Shown here: piece by piece, positions 1 through 8,886 of the stretch
How positions within the stretch are numbered: position 1 is the first letter of the stretch
Layout of the letters: each line of letters begins with the position of its first letter
Origin: Methylococcales bacterium
GTDB lineage: Bacteria; Pseudomonadota; Gammaproteobacteria; Methylococcales; Methylomonadaceae
Direction of reading: 5' to 3'
Assembly: GCA_030654015.1 (NCBI GenBank)
Contig: JAURYI010000009.1
Location: 1 to 37,030 of the forward strand
DNA: 37,030 nt
The notes under the pieces: model-generated
The model's database searches: none
Told to the model about the DNA's origin: nothing
Seen by the model: only the letters and a program-made list of their open reading frames with translations
Made by a program: the position numbers and the translations under genes

Positions 1-2
1 AT

Positions 3-116
3 CCCGCATTGCTGGCAGGTTTGTGGGCATTTCTTTCCATGATGGAGGTGATGGAAAGTTATTCTCCGGAAGAACTGGTCATTTTAAGAAAAACGGCCAG
101 TTCTTTTTTCGGTTAA
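3..116 (+). CDS. C-terminal end of an unrecognised protein (5' end outside window)
   Basis: An open frame enters from the left edge and stops with TAA at 114-116. It would encode about 37 residues: a hydrophobic run (ALLAGLWAFLSMM) followed by a charged tail ending in SSFFG. The composition looks like a real protein end, perhaps a membrane segment, but the piece is too short to assign a family. It precedes the deacetylase gene in the same direction by about 80 bases. A hairpin followed by a T-run lies inside its last codons, which is unusual and lowers confidence in both. Confidence 0.4.
   Translation, partial: PALLAGLWAFLSMMEVMESYSPEELVILRKTASSFFG
70..109 (+). terminator. Possible intrinsic terminator hairpin
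   Basis: AAGAACTGG (70-78) pairs with CCAGTTCTT (97-105), and two further inner pairs are possible. A run of T follows to 109. The shape fits a rho-independent terminator. It overlaps the apparent 3' end of the preceding reading frame. Confidence 0.4.
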
Positions 117-134
117 CTTGTGTAGATACCTATG

Positions 135-156
135 CCTTTAAAGGACTGGCAGTCAT
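135..156. repeat. Dispersed motif, copy 1
   Basis: CCTTTAAAGGAC, two bases, then GCAGTCAT, as at 28312-28333. It lies just before the deacetylase gene. Confidence 0.5.
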
Positions 157-194
157 AAAAATAACAGATTTAATCTACCACCAACGAGAAATTC

Positions 195-965
195 GTGACT
201 TATAATTCAACTCGATGTTACTTAATAATTGCCAGTGGCATTATCGTTTTATCACACGCATTTTTCACCGTGAGCTTATGGTGGCTGCTATTGCCCAGTT
301 TGATTTATCTGGCGTGCATCATTTACGGCTCATCGGTCATTCAAGCCAATTTTTTCGCGCCTGCATATTGTTCAGCCGACACCACAGAAAAAATTATTGC
401 CCTGTCATTTGATGATGGCCCGCACCCCGAATACACACCGCAAGTGCTGGCACTGTTAGCCCAGTACAACGCCACTGCCACTTTTTTTGTCATCGGCAAA
501 GATATTCACGGCAACGAAACGCTGTTAAAACAAATGCTTGCCGAAGGACACAGCATCGGTAATCACAGTTACAGCCATTCCTTTTTCATCGACTTTAAAA
601 ATGTGCAGGGCTTTAAAGACGAGCTAAACCAAACTAGCGATCTGGTTTTTAATATCATCGGCAAACGCATGACATTATTTCGCCCGCCTTACGGTGTGAC
701 TACACCTAATCTTGCCAAAGCCGCCAAGCTGTTGGATTACCGCATCATCGGCTGGAATATTCGCTCATTAGATACCACCAAGGACAGCGTAGAAGTCATC
801 ACCCGGCGCGTACAATCACAGATAAAATCAGGAGCGATTATTCTGTTACATGACACCTCGCATAAAACCATTCAAGTATTAGAACGAACGCTTAATTTTG
901 CACAACAACAAGGCTACAAAATAGTCGGTATTGAAAATATGCTAGAGATTGAAGCCTACCAATAA
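195..965 (+). CDS. Membrane-anchored polysaccharide deacetylase (NodB domain)
   Basis: 256 residues from a GTG start. Two hydrophobic segments at about residues 9-24 and 26-48 should anchor the protein in the inner membrane. The NodB/CE4 domain follows with all its signature motifs: SFDDGP 71-76 (catalytic base and metal Asp), NHSYSH 123-128 (metal His pair), RPPYG 163-167, a Trp in the GWNIR stretch near 187, and LLHD 217-220. Members of this family remove N- or O-acetyl groups from carbohydrate polymers using a divalent metal. The substrate cannot be told from sequence. The only nearby coding context is the fragment upstream. The GTG start lacks a strong ribosome site, so the exact N-terminus is uncertain. 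Confidence 0.88.
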   Translation: MTYNSTRCYLIIASGIIVLSHAFFTVSLWWLLLPSLIYLACIIYGSSVIQANFFAPAYCSADTTEKIIALSFDDGPHPEYTPQVLALLAQYNATATFFVIGKDIHGNETLLKQMLAEGHSIGNHSYSHSFFIDFKNVQGFKDELNQTSDLVFNIIGKRMTLFRPPYGVTTPNLAKAAKLLDYRIIGWNIRSLDTTKDSVEVITRRVQSQIKSGAIILLHDTSHKTIQVLERTLNFAQQQGYKIVGIENMLEIEAYQ

Positions 966-1032
966 TCGCTAGTGTAATAGGATGAGCTATTATTGTCAGG
1001 TTACGACGCTGGTTTAATGCCAAGAGAGCCTT

Positions 1033-1219
1033 ATGAAAACCTGTAAAGAGTTTAGTGGACAGTATGGATCATTCTTTAACAGCCCGCGAACGCTGGGCAG
1101 TGCGTCTGCATTGATTGCTATGTCGTCCTTGTTCCCGTTTTCAAACAACCTGTATTTTTGCACAAAGCGGCGGAGCGATATTCTCCAACAGAACACGACA
1201 AACACCCGCCGCAAAATAA
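1033..1219 (+). pseudogene. Decayed small zinc-finger (anti-sigma-like) gene
   Basis: A start with a purine-rich site (AAGAGAG) opens with MKTCKE, then the reading frame shifts by one. From 1064 the new frame reads MDHSLTARERWAVRLH, hits TGA at 1112-1114, and continues as LLCRPCSRFQ to TAA at 1217. Read through, this matches the small ZF-HC2-type proteins that begin with a short Cys segment, then (L/T)xRERxxxRLH, then LLMCRxCRRF, with an HxxxCxxC zinc motif. Compared with that pattern about ten bases seem to be lost near 1047-1052, and a Leu codon has become TGA. These proteins usually act as anti-sigma or redox-sensing partners of ECF sigma factors. No sigma factor gene is next to it. I infer a dead gene. 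Confidence 0.55.
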
Positions 1220-1252
1220 TTCACTCTTTCAATTCACATCGAGTCTAATGCC

Positions 1253-2185
1253 ATGACTGCTTATAAATTACCGCCTATTGACCCTTCAGAAATTACGCCC
1301 CGCGATTTGTTTCAGGACAGACGGCGGTTTATGCAGTTAGCCGCTGGCGCGTCCTTGACCGCTTTATTACCTCATACGGTTTTAGCGGGCGAACAACTGG
1401 CAGGGGTTACCAAATCCACCGACCGTTTAGCCGATGAATTAACACCTTACAAAGACGTAACCAGTTACAACAATTTTTACGAATTCGGCACAGGCAAAGA
1501 AGACCCCGCACAAAATGCAGGCAACTTAAAAACCCGCCCGTGGACAATTACTGTTGAAGGTGAAGTCAATAAACCCAAAGTGTTTGACATAGATGAACTG
1601 CTGAAACTCGCGCCCTTAGAAGAGCGCATTTATCGCCTGCGCTGTGTGGAAGCGTGGTCGATGGTGATACCGTGGATAGGTTTTCCGTTAGCCGAATTAC
1701 TCAAACGAGTTGAACCGACAGGCAACGCCAAGTTTGTCGAATTTATCAGCTTGCACGACCCCGAACAAATGGCTGGGCAAAAATCACCTGTGTTAAATTG
1801 GCCCTACAAAGAAGGTTTGCGCATGGATGAAGCCATGCACCCCTTGACCTTATTAACCGTCGGATTGTATGGCGAAGTGTTGCCCAAGCAAAACGGCGCA
1901 CCTGTGCGCATTGTGATACCGTGGAAATATGGCTTTAAAAGTGCCAAATCTATCGTTAAAATCCGTCTGGTAGAAAAACAGCCTGACACCAGCTGGATGC
2001 AAGCAGGGCCCAATGAATACGGCTTTTATGCAAATGTAAATCCAGCCGTAGACCATCCGCGCTGGAGTCAGGCAAAGGAACGGCGCATTGGTGATTTTTT
2101 AAAACGCCCGACCTTAGCCTTTAACGGTTATGGCGATCAAGTTGCTCAATTGTATGCAGGCATGGATTTAAGCAAAAATTTTTAA
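1253..2185 (+). CDS. msrP: MsrP, periplasmic molybdoenzyme that reduces protein methionine sulfoxide
   Basis: 310 residues. The N-terminus carries a Tat signal ([18 protein letters not shown], residues 23-40), so the enzyme is exported folded with its cofactor. The oxidoreductase molybdopterin domain follows. The molybdenum ligand is Cys131 in [13 protein letters not shown], and the family motif [11 protein letters not shown] is at 72-82. MsrP (YedY) repairs oxidised methionines in envelope proteins, taking electrons from the quinone pool through MsrQ. Here msrQ is not adjacent: a synthetase gene lies between the two. The decayed zinc-finger gene lies just upstream. Length and motifs are complete, so the enzyme should work. 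Confidence 0.95.
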   Translation: MTAYKLPPIDPSEITPRDLFQDRRRFMQLAAGASLTALLPHTVLAGEQLAGVTKSTDRLADELTPYKDVTSYNNFYEFGTGKEDPAQNAGNLKTRPWTITVEGEVNKPKVFDIDELLKLAPLEERIYRLRCVEAWSMVIPWIGFPLAELLKRVEPTGNAKFVEFISLHDPEQMAGQKSPVLNWPYKEGLRMDEAMHPLTLLTVGLYGEVLPKQNGAPVRIVIPWKYGFKSAKSIVKIRLVEKQPDTSWMQAGPNEYGFYANVNPAVDHPRWSQAKERRIGDFLKRPTLAFNGYGDQVAQLYAGMDLSKNF

Positions 2186-2218
2186 GTGTGTAGTAATAAG
2201 TTTGCGTGTGTTTGCAGT

Positions 2219-2252
2219 GCAAGTTTCGCTTGCAAGTCAGGCAAAGCCTGAC
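2219..2252. repeat. Pair of short hairpins in intergenic DNA
   Basis: Two consecutive small hairpins: GCAAG 2219-2223 with CTTGC 2229-2233, and GTCAGGC 2236-2242 with GCCTGAC 2246-2252. They lie 34 bases after msrP. They may act as a weak transcription end or as a REP-like element. No T-run follows. Confidence 0.5.
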
Positions 2253-2351
2253 CTCCAGTGTTCAGAAATACATCCTGACTTATTGCTAAGAACTTAGCAG
2301 CGAAATATGTATAAAAATTTATAAATTGACTCCATAAAAGAGATATTTAAT

Positions 2352-4781
2352 ATGAAAGATAATGAATTAAAAAGTAGTTTCCTTTCCCAGACGATTGACG
2401 GAAGGTTTGCCCATATAGCTGATACATACCCCGATAATATCGCTTATTCCGACAGTGAAAATACCGTCACTTATCAACAACTCAGCGCACAAGTAGATAT
2501 TCTCGCGGCGAAAATTCAAAAAAACTTGGTTGATGAGCCTATTGTCGGTTTATTTTTTGAACAGAGTTTAGCGTTTATTACTTGTTTTTTTGCTGCAATT
2601 CGCTCTGGAAAAGTGGTTGTTCCGTTAGAAATTAATTCACCAGAAAATCGCCTGTTGAAATTAATTAATAATGCACAGATAAAAACAATCATAAAAGGTG
2701 ATAACTTATCTTATACTCAAACCAAAGACCTGCGAATTTTTTCATACAGTGAGTTATGTAAAAAAGAAAGTGGTGATCTGTATATCTCTGACGATATAAA
2801 CAACGAGGTTGTTATTTTATATACATCAGGCTCAACAGGCGAACCTAAAGGCGTTATACATACGCATAAAAGTTTTATGCACTGCACCTATAGATTTACC
2901 AAACTATTGGGTTTAATCAATACCGATAAATGTACTTTTTTATACAGCACTGCTCACATGGGCGGAACAAAAGATATTCTTAATACCCTGCTTAATGGTG
3001 CTACATTAAACTATTATTCCATAGAAAAAATGGGCTACCACGATTTACCACAGTGGATCAAAGACAATAAAATAACCGTCTATACCTCTATCGTAACAGT
3101 ATTTAGAAAATTATGCGGTGAAATTAAAGGTGATTTAAAAGACACTGGCATAAAAGTAGTGCGGCTTGGTGGTGAATTATCATTAAAAGTAGACTTTGAT
3201 AAATATAAAGAATTCTTCCCTAATAATTGTTTATTTATTTCAGGTCTTGCAAGCTCGGAAACAGGTTTGATTCGGCAGAACATTCTTAATAAACAATCTA
3301 TAGTAACGGAAAGCTATATAGCTAACGGCTACCCTGTCGATGGCGTAGATATTGATATTAGAGATGATGAAGGCAATACCGTTGAAGACGGTGTCATCGG
3401 CACCATTATTATTTCAAGTGATTATATATCAACAGGCTATAAAAATATGCCTGAGCTTAATGCGGACAGATACAGAATAAATAAAGTATCTGGTAGAAGA
3501 GAGTATTGGTCAGGTGATACGGGTTATATTAAAGACGGTAATTTAGTGGTATCAGGGCGTAGCGATTTACAGATTAAAATAAGCGGCAGACGTATTGATT
3601 TATCTGAAATTGATTCCATAGTCATGGAATTGTCTGGAGTTACCAACTCCGCTGCGTTATATTATGACGAAACAAAATCTATCATCTTATTTGTTGAAAT
3701 ATCTAAAAATAACTCACTTTCCAAAGAAGTATTAAGCAAGCATTTATCAGATAACCTGCCTTTTTATATGCAGCCGACAAAGATAATAACGCTGACTGCT
3801 TTACCTTTAACACCCTCATTTAAAATAAATAAAAAACAGCTTTATGAATTAATTAAAGATTATGAACATCCTTATGTTGCACCTACTGGCATCTATGAAA
3901 CCGAAGTTATCAATGTATTTTGTAAAGTATTAAATAAAGAGAAAATAGGCATACACGACAATTTTTTTGAGTTAGGCGGTGATTCAATCGCGGCAACCAG
4001 CACTAACGTTATGCTGGAAAAAATATTTCATATTAAAATTCCTTACGGGTACTTATATCAAGCCCAAACAGCCCAGCTGGTTGCAAAAGCAATTCAGGAT
4101 AATAACTTTGAAAAACAATTAAAATGGTTATCTCTGGTCAACCGTGGCAGTGGCGTACCTATTTATTGGGTAGGTGAAGACAGTATCAGAAAATACCTGC
4201 CCGATGATCAGGAAATCTATCGCATCGGTACGCATTATGACCACGGCGAACTGGATAAAAATTTAACAGTTGAGCTTATTTGCAGTGAATTTACCAAAGA
4301 GATATTACAGGTAAACAAAGGTAATCATTGTATTGTCGGCGGGTTTTCAATGGGTGCAAGATATGCGCTCGAGGTATCTCACCAACTAAAAAAAGCAGGT
4401 CTGAATATTGATTTATTAATTCTTCTTGACCCATCTGAAAAAGATAGAAAACTTTTTAGAATAGGTAATACTGTTAAGCGATTTATATCAAATTTTTATT
4501 TTTTTACCAACATCACACCTCCAGAAAGTTTTAAGACTATTCATGTTTTTCAGTATCATAGAAGGCTACGCAATAAATATAAAATTTCCAAATATGATGG
4601 CAAAGTGTTACTTTTTCAAAGAAGACTCGATATTCCTTTTGAGGAACGTGAGTGGCCTAAAATAACAACCCCTGACAACTTAATATTTCATCCATTAGAT
4701 TTAGATGATCATTTCGAAGTTGTCAGTAATAGCGATATACAATTACAATGGGCGAATAAAATTAAAGAATGTATTTATTAA
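2352..4781 (+). CDS. Stand-alone NRPS-like enzyme: adenylation, carrier and thioesterase domains
   Basis: 809 residues. The adenylation domain spans about 1-500: A3 LYTSGSTGEPKGV 156-168, A7 YWSGD 385-389, A8 GRSDLQIKISGRRI 402-415, and A10-like PSFKINKK 488-495. The carrier domain is at about 515-582, with the phosphopantetheine Ser545 in GGDSI. The thioesterase is at about 595-800, with GFSMG 664-668 (Ser666), likely Asp693 and His787. There is no condensation domain, so it should load one acid and release it as an ester, amide or dimer. The segment that normally holds the amino-group-binding Asp reads AHMGGTKDIL (201-210), so the substrate may not be an alpha-amino acid. The gene is visibly AT-rich, rich in Asn, Lys and Ile codons, unlike its neighbours. 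It sits between msrP and msrQ, which suggests acquisition. Confidence 0.9.
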   Translation: MKDNELKSSFLSQTIDGRFAHIADTYPDNIAYSDSENTVTYQQLSAQVDILAAKIQKNLVDEPIVGLFFEQSLAFITCFFAAIRSGKVVVPLEINSPENRLLKLINNAQIKTIIKGDNLSYTQTKDLRIFSYSELCKKESGDLYISDDINNEVVILYTSGSTGEPKGVIHTHKSFMHCTYRFTKLLGLINTDKCTFLYSTAHMGGTKDILNTLLNGATLNYYSIEKMGYHDLPQWIKDNKITVYTSIVTVFRKLCGEIKGDLKDTGIKVVRLGGELSLKVDFDKYKEFFPNNCLFISGLASSETGLIRQNILNKQSIVTESYIANGYPVDGVDIDIRDDEGNTVEDGVIGTIIISSDYISTGYKNMPELNADRYRINKVSGRREYWSGDTGYIKDGNLVVSGRSDLQIKISGRRIDLSEIDSIVMELSGVTNSAALYYDETKSIILFVEISKNNSLSKEVLSKHLSDNLPFYMQPTKIITLTALPLTPSFKINKKQLYELIKDYEHPYVAPTGIYETEVINVFCKVLNKEKIGIHDNFFELGGDSIAATSTNVMLEKIFHIKIPYGYLYQAQTAQLVAKAIQDNNFEKQLKWLSLVNRGSGVPIYWVGEDSIRKYLPDDQEIYRIGTHYDHGELDKNLTVELICSEFTKEILQVNKGNHCIVGGFSMGARYALEVSHQLKKAGLNIDLLILLDPSEKDRKLFRIGNTVKRFISNFYFFTNITPPESFKTIHVFQYHRRLRNKYKISKYDGKVLLFQRRLDIPFEEREWPKITTPDNLIFHPLDLDDHFEVVSNSDIQLQWANKIKECIY

Positions 4782-4826
4782 TGCTAAGTAACATAGCAAA
4801 AGTTCTTCGGTATTGTGTGCCAAGCT

Positions 4827-4854
4827 GGAGTCCAAACTCATGAGTTTGGATTCC
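4827..4854. repeat. Palindromic repeat
   Basis: The perfect 20-base palindrome TCCAAACTCATGAGTTTGGA (4831-4850) is extended by GGAG/TTCC with one wobble. It belongs with similar CTGGAG-containing hairpins at 8887-8916 and 29687-29733. It may end transcription of the synthetase gene. Confidence 0.65.
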
Positions 4855-4904
4855 AATATACAGAAAAATTTATGTTTAACTACTTACTCTCTAAAAAGTT
4901 ATTT

Positions 4905-4937
4905 AAACCTGTGAGGTCTTAAAAACCTCGCAGGTTT
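4905..4937. repeat. CCTGCGAGGT-type inverted repeat, copy 1
   Basis: AAACCTGTGAGGT (4905-4917) pairs with ACCTCGCAGGTTT (4925-4937), with one T.G wobble and a 7-base loop. A second, perfect copy lies at 9204-9236, so this is a dispersed repeat. It sits just before msrQ. Confidence 0.75.
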
Positions 4938-4967
4938 GATAATAACAGATACACTTAAAAAGGTAAT

Positions 4968-5573
4968 ATGAAAACCTTGAATAATGAAGCAACAGCTTGG
5001 TTAAAAATCAGTGTATTTTTATTAGCACTTATTCCGTTGTTTAAATTAGGTATTTCTGGATATTTTGATAATCTGGGCGCAAATCCGATTGAAAAAATAA
5101 CCCATCGTACAGGTTACTGGACGCTGAGTTTTTTACTGATAACACTGACTGTCACCCCGTTACGGCGATTAACTGGCTGCCTGTGGTTGACGCGCTTACG
5201 ACGGATGTTAGGTTTATTTGCTTTCTTTTATGGGTGTCTGCATTTTTTAACCTACCTTGTATTAGATCAATTTTTTGATTGGGATAATATCTTAAAAGAT
5301 ATTATCAAACGCCCTTATATTACTGTCGGCTTTGCCGCTTTTGTCTTGCTTATTCCGCTTGCTATTACCTCTAATAATCGTCTTATTAAATTAATAGGCG
5401 GTAAACAATGGAAGTTATTACACTGTGCCATTTATCCGATTGCTATTGGCGGTGTAGTGCATTTTTGGTGGTTGGTAAAAAAAGATATAACCCAACCGCT
5501 GATATTTTCGCTATTACTGGGTATATTATTGGTTATAAGGTTATTTTATAAATGGCGTGATTTTGTTAAATAA
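4968..5573 (+). CDS. msrQ: MsrQ, haem-binding membrane subunit of the methionine sulfoxide reductase system
   Basis: 201 residues with about six membrane segments. It matches the YedZ/MsrQ family: KLGISGYFDNLGANPIE, TGYWTLSFLL, the basic loop TPLRRLTG...RLRRMLGL, and His92, His152 and His165, which are candidate haem ligands. MsrQ passes electrons from quinol or flavin reductase to MsrP in the periplasm. A ribosome site (AAAAGG) sits before the ATG. Its partner msrP ends 2.8 kb upstream, with the synthetase between. This suggests the pair was once one operon and was split. The next gene begins 10 bases after its stop and may be co-transcribed. Confidence 0.95.
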   Translation: MKTLNNEATAWLKISVFLLALIPLFKLGISGYFDNLGANPIEKITHRTGYWTLSFLLITLTVTPLRRLTGCLWLTRLRRMLGLFAFFYGCLHFLTYLVLDQFFDWDNILKDIIKRPYITVGFAAFVLLIPLAITSNNRLIKLIGGKQWKLLHCAIYPIAIGGVVHFWWLVKKDITQPLIFSLLLGILLVIRLFYKWRDFVK

Positions 5574-5583
5574 CAGGAAAATA

Positions 5584-6306
5584 ATGATTACTATTTTTAA
5601 ATATGCTTTAATGATTTTTTTATTGATTCCACAAAAAGTATTTTCGGAACAAGAGCATGATGTACATATTAAAGAATTTCCTGATAATAATATAAACTAT
5701 TTTTTTAAAAATAATAAAGCCGAAGGGTGGCGTTTGGTGTATGCCGATATTAGTCAACCACCTGCTGATCCTGATGGTAAAAATCATTGCAATAGTGATG
5801 AAGTAGCTCATGATGAGGCACTTTCTTTCGATATATCAGAGATTATAAAAAATACGGGCGATAATTTTAATATTGATAATATTCATTTTTATTATGATGG
5901 AGAGTCTGGAAAAAAAGCACTTTCTTTATTACTAAATGACCCAAAAATTAAAAATTCATTCATTTCATTAGGTGAAGTATTAATCAACAAACAAGACTCG
6001 AAATTTTCAGTCTTAACTGAAGATAGATTGTACAAACCCTTGACCCTGTTAAATTACAGTAAAGAAAATAAAATGTATGTTTGTTTTGGTTATTTACAGC
6101 ATTTAATTATTACGCCCATCACTCAAGTTATTGAAGAATATATCGGTCTTTCGGACAACATTATAAATACCAGCCCTGCTATAGATCCTCGCAAAATTGT
6201 TTTTTGGTACGACGGTTCTAAAGCCGCTCCTATTAACAGTCCGCCAATTAAGCAAACGCAGGCTTCTTCGTCTAAAGTAACTAAAAAAGCACGCAAAACT
6301 CCCTGA
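5584..6306 (+). CDS. Exported protein of unknown function
   Basis: 240 residues from the ATG at 5584, preceded by CAGGAAA. A GTG 27 bases further upstream, overlapping msrQ, is less likely. Residues 1-19 form a signal peptide ending IPQKVFS. The mature protein is rich in Asn, Asp and Ile with three Cys, and ends in a basic Ser/Lys tail (KVTKKARKTP). I recognise no family. Its AT-rich composition resembles the synthetase two genes upstream. It starts 10 bases after msrQ, so the two are probably transcribed together. Whether it serves the Msr system or arrived with the synthetase cannot be decided from sequence. Confidence 0.7.
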   Translation: MITIFKYALMIFLLIPQKVFSEQEHDVHIKEFPDNNINYFFKNNKAEGWRLVYADISQPPADPDGKNHCNSDEVAHDEALSFDISEIIKNTGDNFNIDNIHFYYDGESGKKALSLLLNDPKIKNSFISLGEVLINKQDSKFSVLTEDRLYKPLTLLNYSKENKMYVCFGYLQHLIITPITQVIEEYIGLSDNIINTSPAIDPRKIVFWYDGSKAAPINSPPIKQTQASSSKVTKKARKTP

Positions 6307-6393
6307 ATAAAACGGAACGGGGCTAATGCAAGAAAGTAGCGCGTAAAAATGCTAAAATTGCCATTTTAAACAGCCATTAGCCTTTTTCTATTC

Positions 6394-8793
6394 ATGTCCA
6401 GCCCCTTAAAACTCCCTATTGAAGCCCTCAAATTACACATTGATTTAACAGGGTTTGACTTCCCGCCCGCACCACGTTTGCAAAATACCATTTTAGGGCA
6501 GGACAGAGCACGGTCAGCACTGGAATTTGGCGTGGCGATGCCCAATGCAGGCTATAACATTTTTGTGATGGGGGACACAGGTTTAGGGCGCGTTTCTATG
6601 ATTACCAATCATTTGAACACACTGGCACAAACCATTCCCGCGCCGTCTTCTTACGCTTATGTGGATAACTTTGATAATCCCAGAGAGCCGATTGCCGTTG
6701 AGTTACCCGCAGAACTCGGACAGGCGTTCAGCAAGTCGATTGAAAAGCTGATAGATGATTTACTGGCGACCTTTCCTGCGGTGTTTGAAAGCCCTGCTTA
6801 TCAACAAAAAAAATCTGCGTTGGAACGCCAACTCAGTCAGGCGTATAACAACGCGATTGATTCTGTGGATAAAAAAGCCCAGACGCTCAACATTGCCTTA
6901 TTTCGCGACAATGAAGCAATTACTTTTGCACCGATACGCGACAACAAAACCCTCAATGAAGACCAATTTACCCAACTGCCAAAAGCCGAGCGGGAATTGT
7001 TTCATCAGCAAGTGGAACAACTGGAAGATAGTTTAAGCGAAGAGTTGCTGGAGTTACCGCAATGGCGCAGAAATCTGGTGGAAAAAACCAAGCAATTGGA
7101 CAATGACACCATTCATGCCGCCATTGAACCGTTATTTGCCGAGCTGAATGATACTTACCAGAATGTGGATGATGTCATCACTTATCTGGCTGAAATCAAA
7201 AAAAATCTGGATAACACCGTTGCCGATTATTTAACGCCCACGCGCCTTGAACCGCGCGACACCAGCAGCAAACGCGGTGTGTTAACCGAACAGTACGCGC
7301 CCAATATCTTGGTGGATAACAAACAGGAAAACGGTGCGCCCATTATTTTTGAACCGCATCCGACTTATCAAAATCTCTTCGGACGTATCGAATATGTCAG
7401 CGATCAAGGCACATTGCTCACCAGTTATCGCCGAATTTGTGCAGGTTCATTGCACAAAGCCAACGGCGGTTATTTAATTCTTGATGCCGAAAAATTATTG
7501 ACCTACCCGTTTGTCTGGGAAGGCTTAAAACGCGCCTTACAATCAGGTTATATTGAAATTGAATCGCCGTATTCTGAGCTGGGTGTGAATACCATCACCC
7601 TCAAGCCCGAAGTGATTCCGCTGAAAGTCAAAGTTATCCTCATCGGCTCGCCTGATACTTATTACTTATTGGAAGAGCTGGACAGCGAATTTAATGAGAT
7701 GTTCAGGATTCTTGCCGATTTTGACAACACCATTCCCCGCACCCACGAATCCACGCAGGGTTTTATTGCCGTGATGATCAAACACGCCGCCGACTCAGGC
7801 GCGAAACCGTTGACGCGCGAAGCCATCACAGGCTTGATAGAACACAGTTGCCGTTTGTCAGAAAATCAACAACACTTCTCTGCCCGCATCAATGATTCAC
7901 TGGATATTGTTGCCGAAGCCAATCTGTTTTGTCAGCAAGCCAACGATGACACCATTGACAGCAAACATATCGAGCAAGCCTTACGCGCCCGCGAATTCCG
8001 CAACGGGAGACTGTCACAAGTCATCCTCGATGAAATGCTCGACGGCACGGTGCTGATTGATACCGACGGCGCGGCGATTGGTAAAATCAACGGCTTAACG
8101 GTATTGGAAATCGGCGGCAGCAGTTTCGGCGCACCTGCGCGTATTACCACCACCGTTTATCCGGGTTCACGCGGCATTATTGACGTGGAGCGCGAAGCCG
8201 AATTAGGGCAATCCATCCACTCCAAAGGCGTACTGATTTTAACAGGCTACCTAGGGCATTTTTACGCGCAACAATTCCCGTTAGCCATCTCCGCCAGCAT
8301 CGCCATTGAACAATCCTACAGCTACATCGACGGCGACAGCGCGTCACTCGCGGAACTGTGTTGTTTGATTTCTGCACTCACTTGCGTACCCATCAAACAA
8401 GGCTTTGCCGTTACAGGCTCCATCAACCAATACGGCGAAGTGCAAGCCATCGGCGGCGTGAATGAAAAAATCGAAGGCTTCTTCCGCTTATGCAAAGCAC
8501 GCGGCTTAAACGGACAACACGCAGTCATTATCCCCGCCGCCAATAAACGCAACCTGATGTTAAAACAAGAAGTGATTGATGCCGTTGCACAAGGGTTATT
8601 CGCCGTCTACGTCGTATCCACCGTCAACGAAACACTGGAACTGCTCACAGGACAAAGCGTCGGCATCATGGATGAAACAGGCAACTACCCAGAAGACAGC
8701 ATCAACTTCAAAGCCATCTCCCGCCTAAAAGAAATCGCCGAACTGGAAGATGATGACGATAAAGAAGAGGAAAAAGAGGGGGAGAAGGTTTAA
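6394..8793 (+). CDS. Lon-like ATP-binding protease (LonB/YcbZ type)
   Basis: 799 residues, the usual size for cytoplasmic Lon-family proteases that lack the Lon N-terminal domain. The ATP site near 59-68 reads MGDTGLGRVS, with Arg where Walker A normally has Lys. A long helical insertion (about 120-280) rich in Gln, Glu and Leu follows, then the AAA part (RTHESTQGF, SARINDSLDIV). The C-terminal Lon protease domain begins near 580. The Ser-Lys dyad is Ser649 in DGDSAS and Lys692 in GGVNEKIEG. The extreme C-terminus is a run of Glu, Asp and Lys. Proteases of this group degrade or process cytoplasmic proteins, but their targets are poorly known. No ribosome site is obvious before the ATG at 6394. 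Confidence 0.9.
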   Translation: MSSPLKLPIEALKLHIDLTGFDFPPAPRLQNTILGQDRARSALEFGVAMPNAGYNIFVMGDTGLGRVSMITNHLNTLAQTIPAPSSYAYVDNFDNPREPIAVELPAELGQAFSKSIEKLIDDLLATFPAVFESPAYQQKKSALERQLSQAYNNAIDSVDKKAQTLNIALFRDNEAITFAPIRDNKTLNEDQFTQLPKAERELFHQQVEQLEDSLSEELLELPQWRRNLVEKTKQLDNDTIHAAIEPLFAELNDTYQNVDDVITYLAEIKKNLDNTVADYLTPTRLEPRDTSSKRGVLTEQYAPNILVDNKQENGAPIIFEPHPTYQNLFGRIEYVSDQGTLLTSYRRICAGSLHKANGGYLILDAEKLLTYPFVWEGLKRALQSGYIEIESPYSELGVNTITLKPEVIPLKVKVILIGSPDTYYLLEELDSEFNEMFRILADFDNTIPRTHESTQGFIAVMIKHAADSGAKPLTREAITGLIEHSCRLSENQQHFSARINDSLDIVAEANLFCQQANDDTIDSKHIEQALRAREFRNGRLSQVILDEMLDGTVLIDTDGAAIGKINGLTVLEIGGSSFGAPARITTTVYPGSRGIIDVEREAELGQSIHSKGVLILTGYLGHFYAQQFPLAISASIAIEQSYSYIDGDSASLAELCCLISALTCVPIKQGFAVTGSINQYGEVQAIGGVNEKIEGFFRLCKARGLNGQHAVIIPAANKRNLMLKQEVIDAVAQGLFAVYVVSTVNETLELLTGQSVGIMDETGNYPEDSINFKAISRLKEIAELEDDDDKEEEKEGEKV

Positions 8794-8886
8794 TCATTAA
8801 GAACATGATAATTAAGAAGGTTTATATTCTAAACACCTCAGGTATCACTACGTCTCATTTAGGCTAAAACAGATTTTAAGGAATTT

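Noticed and set aside
23-205. Open frame of 60 codons at the left edge
   Set aside because: It overlaps the more convincing C-terminal frame 3-116 and the deacetylase start, and its composition is not protein-like.
1033-1248. Uninterrupted frame of 71 codons over the zinc-finger relic
   Set aside because: Only its first six codons match the family; the remaining conserved residues lie in the next frame, so it is a by-product of the frameshift.
7313-7321. Possible DnaA box in the Lon-like gene
   Set aside because: Reads GGTGGATAA, one mismatch, in a coding context; not counted.
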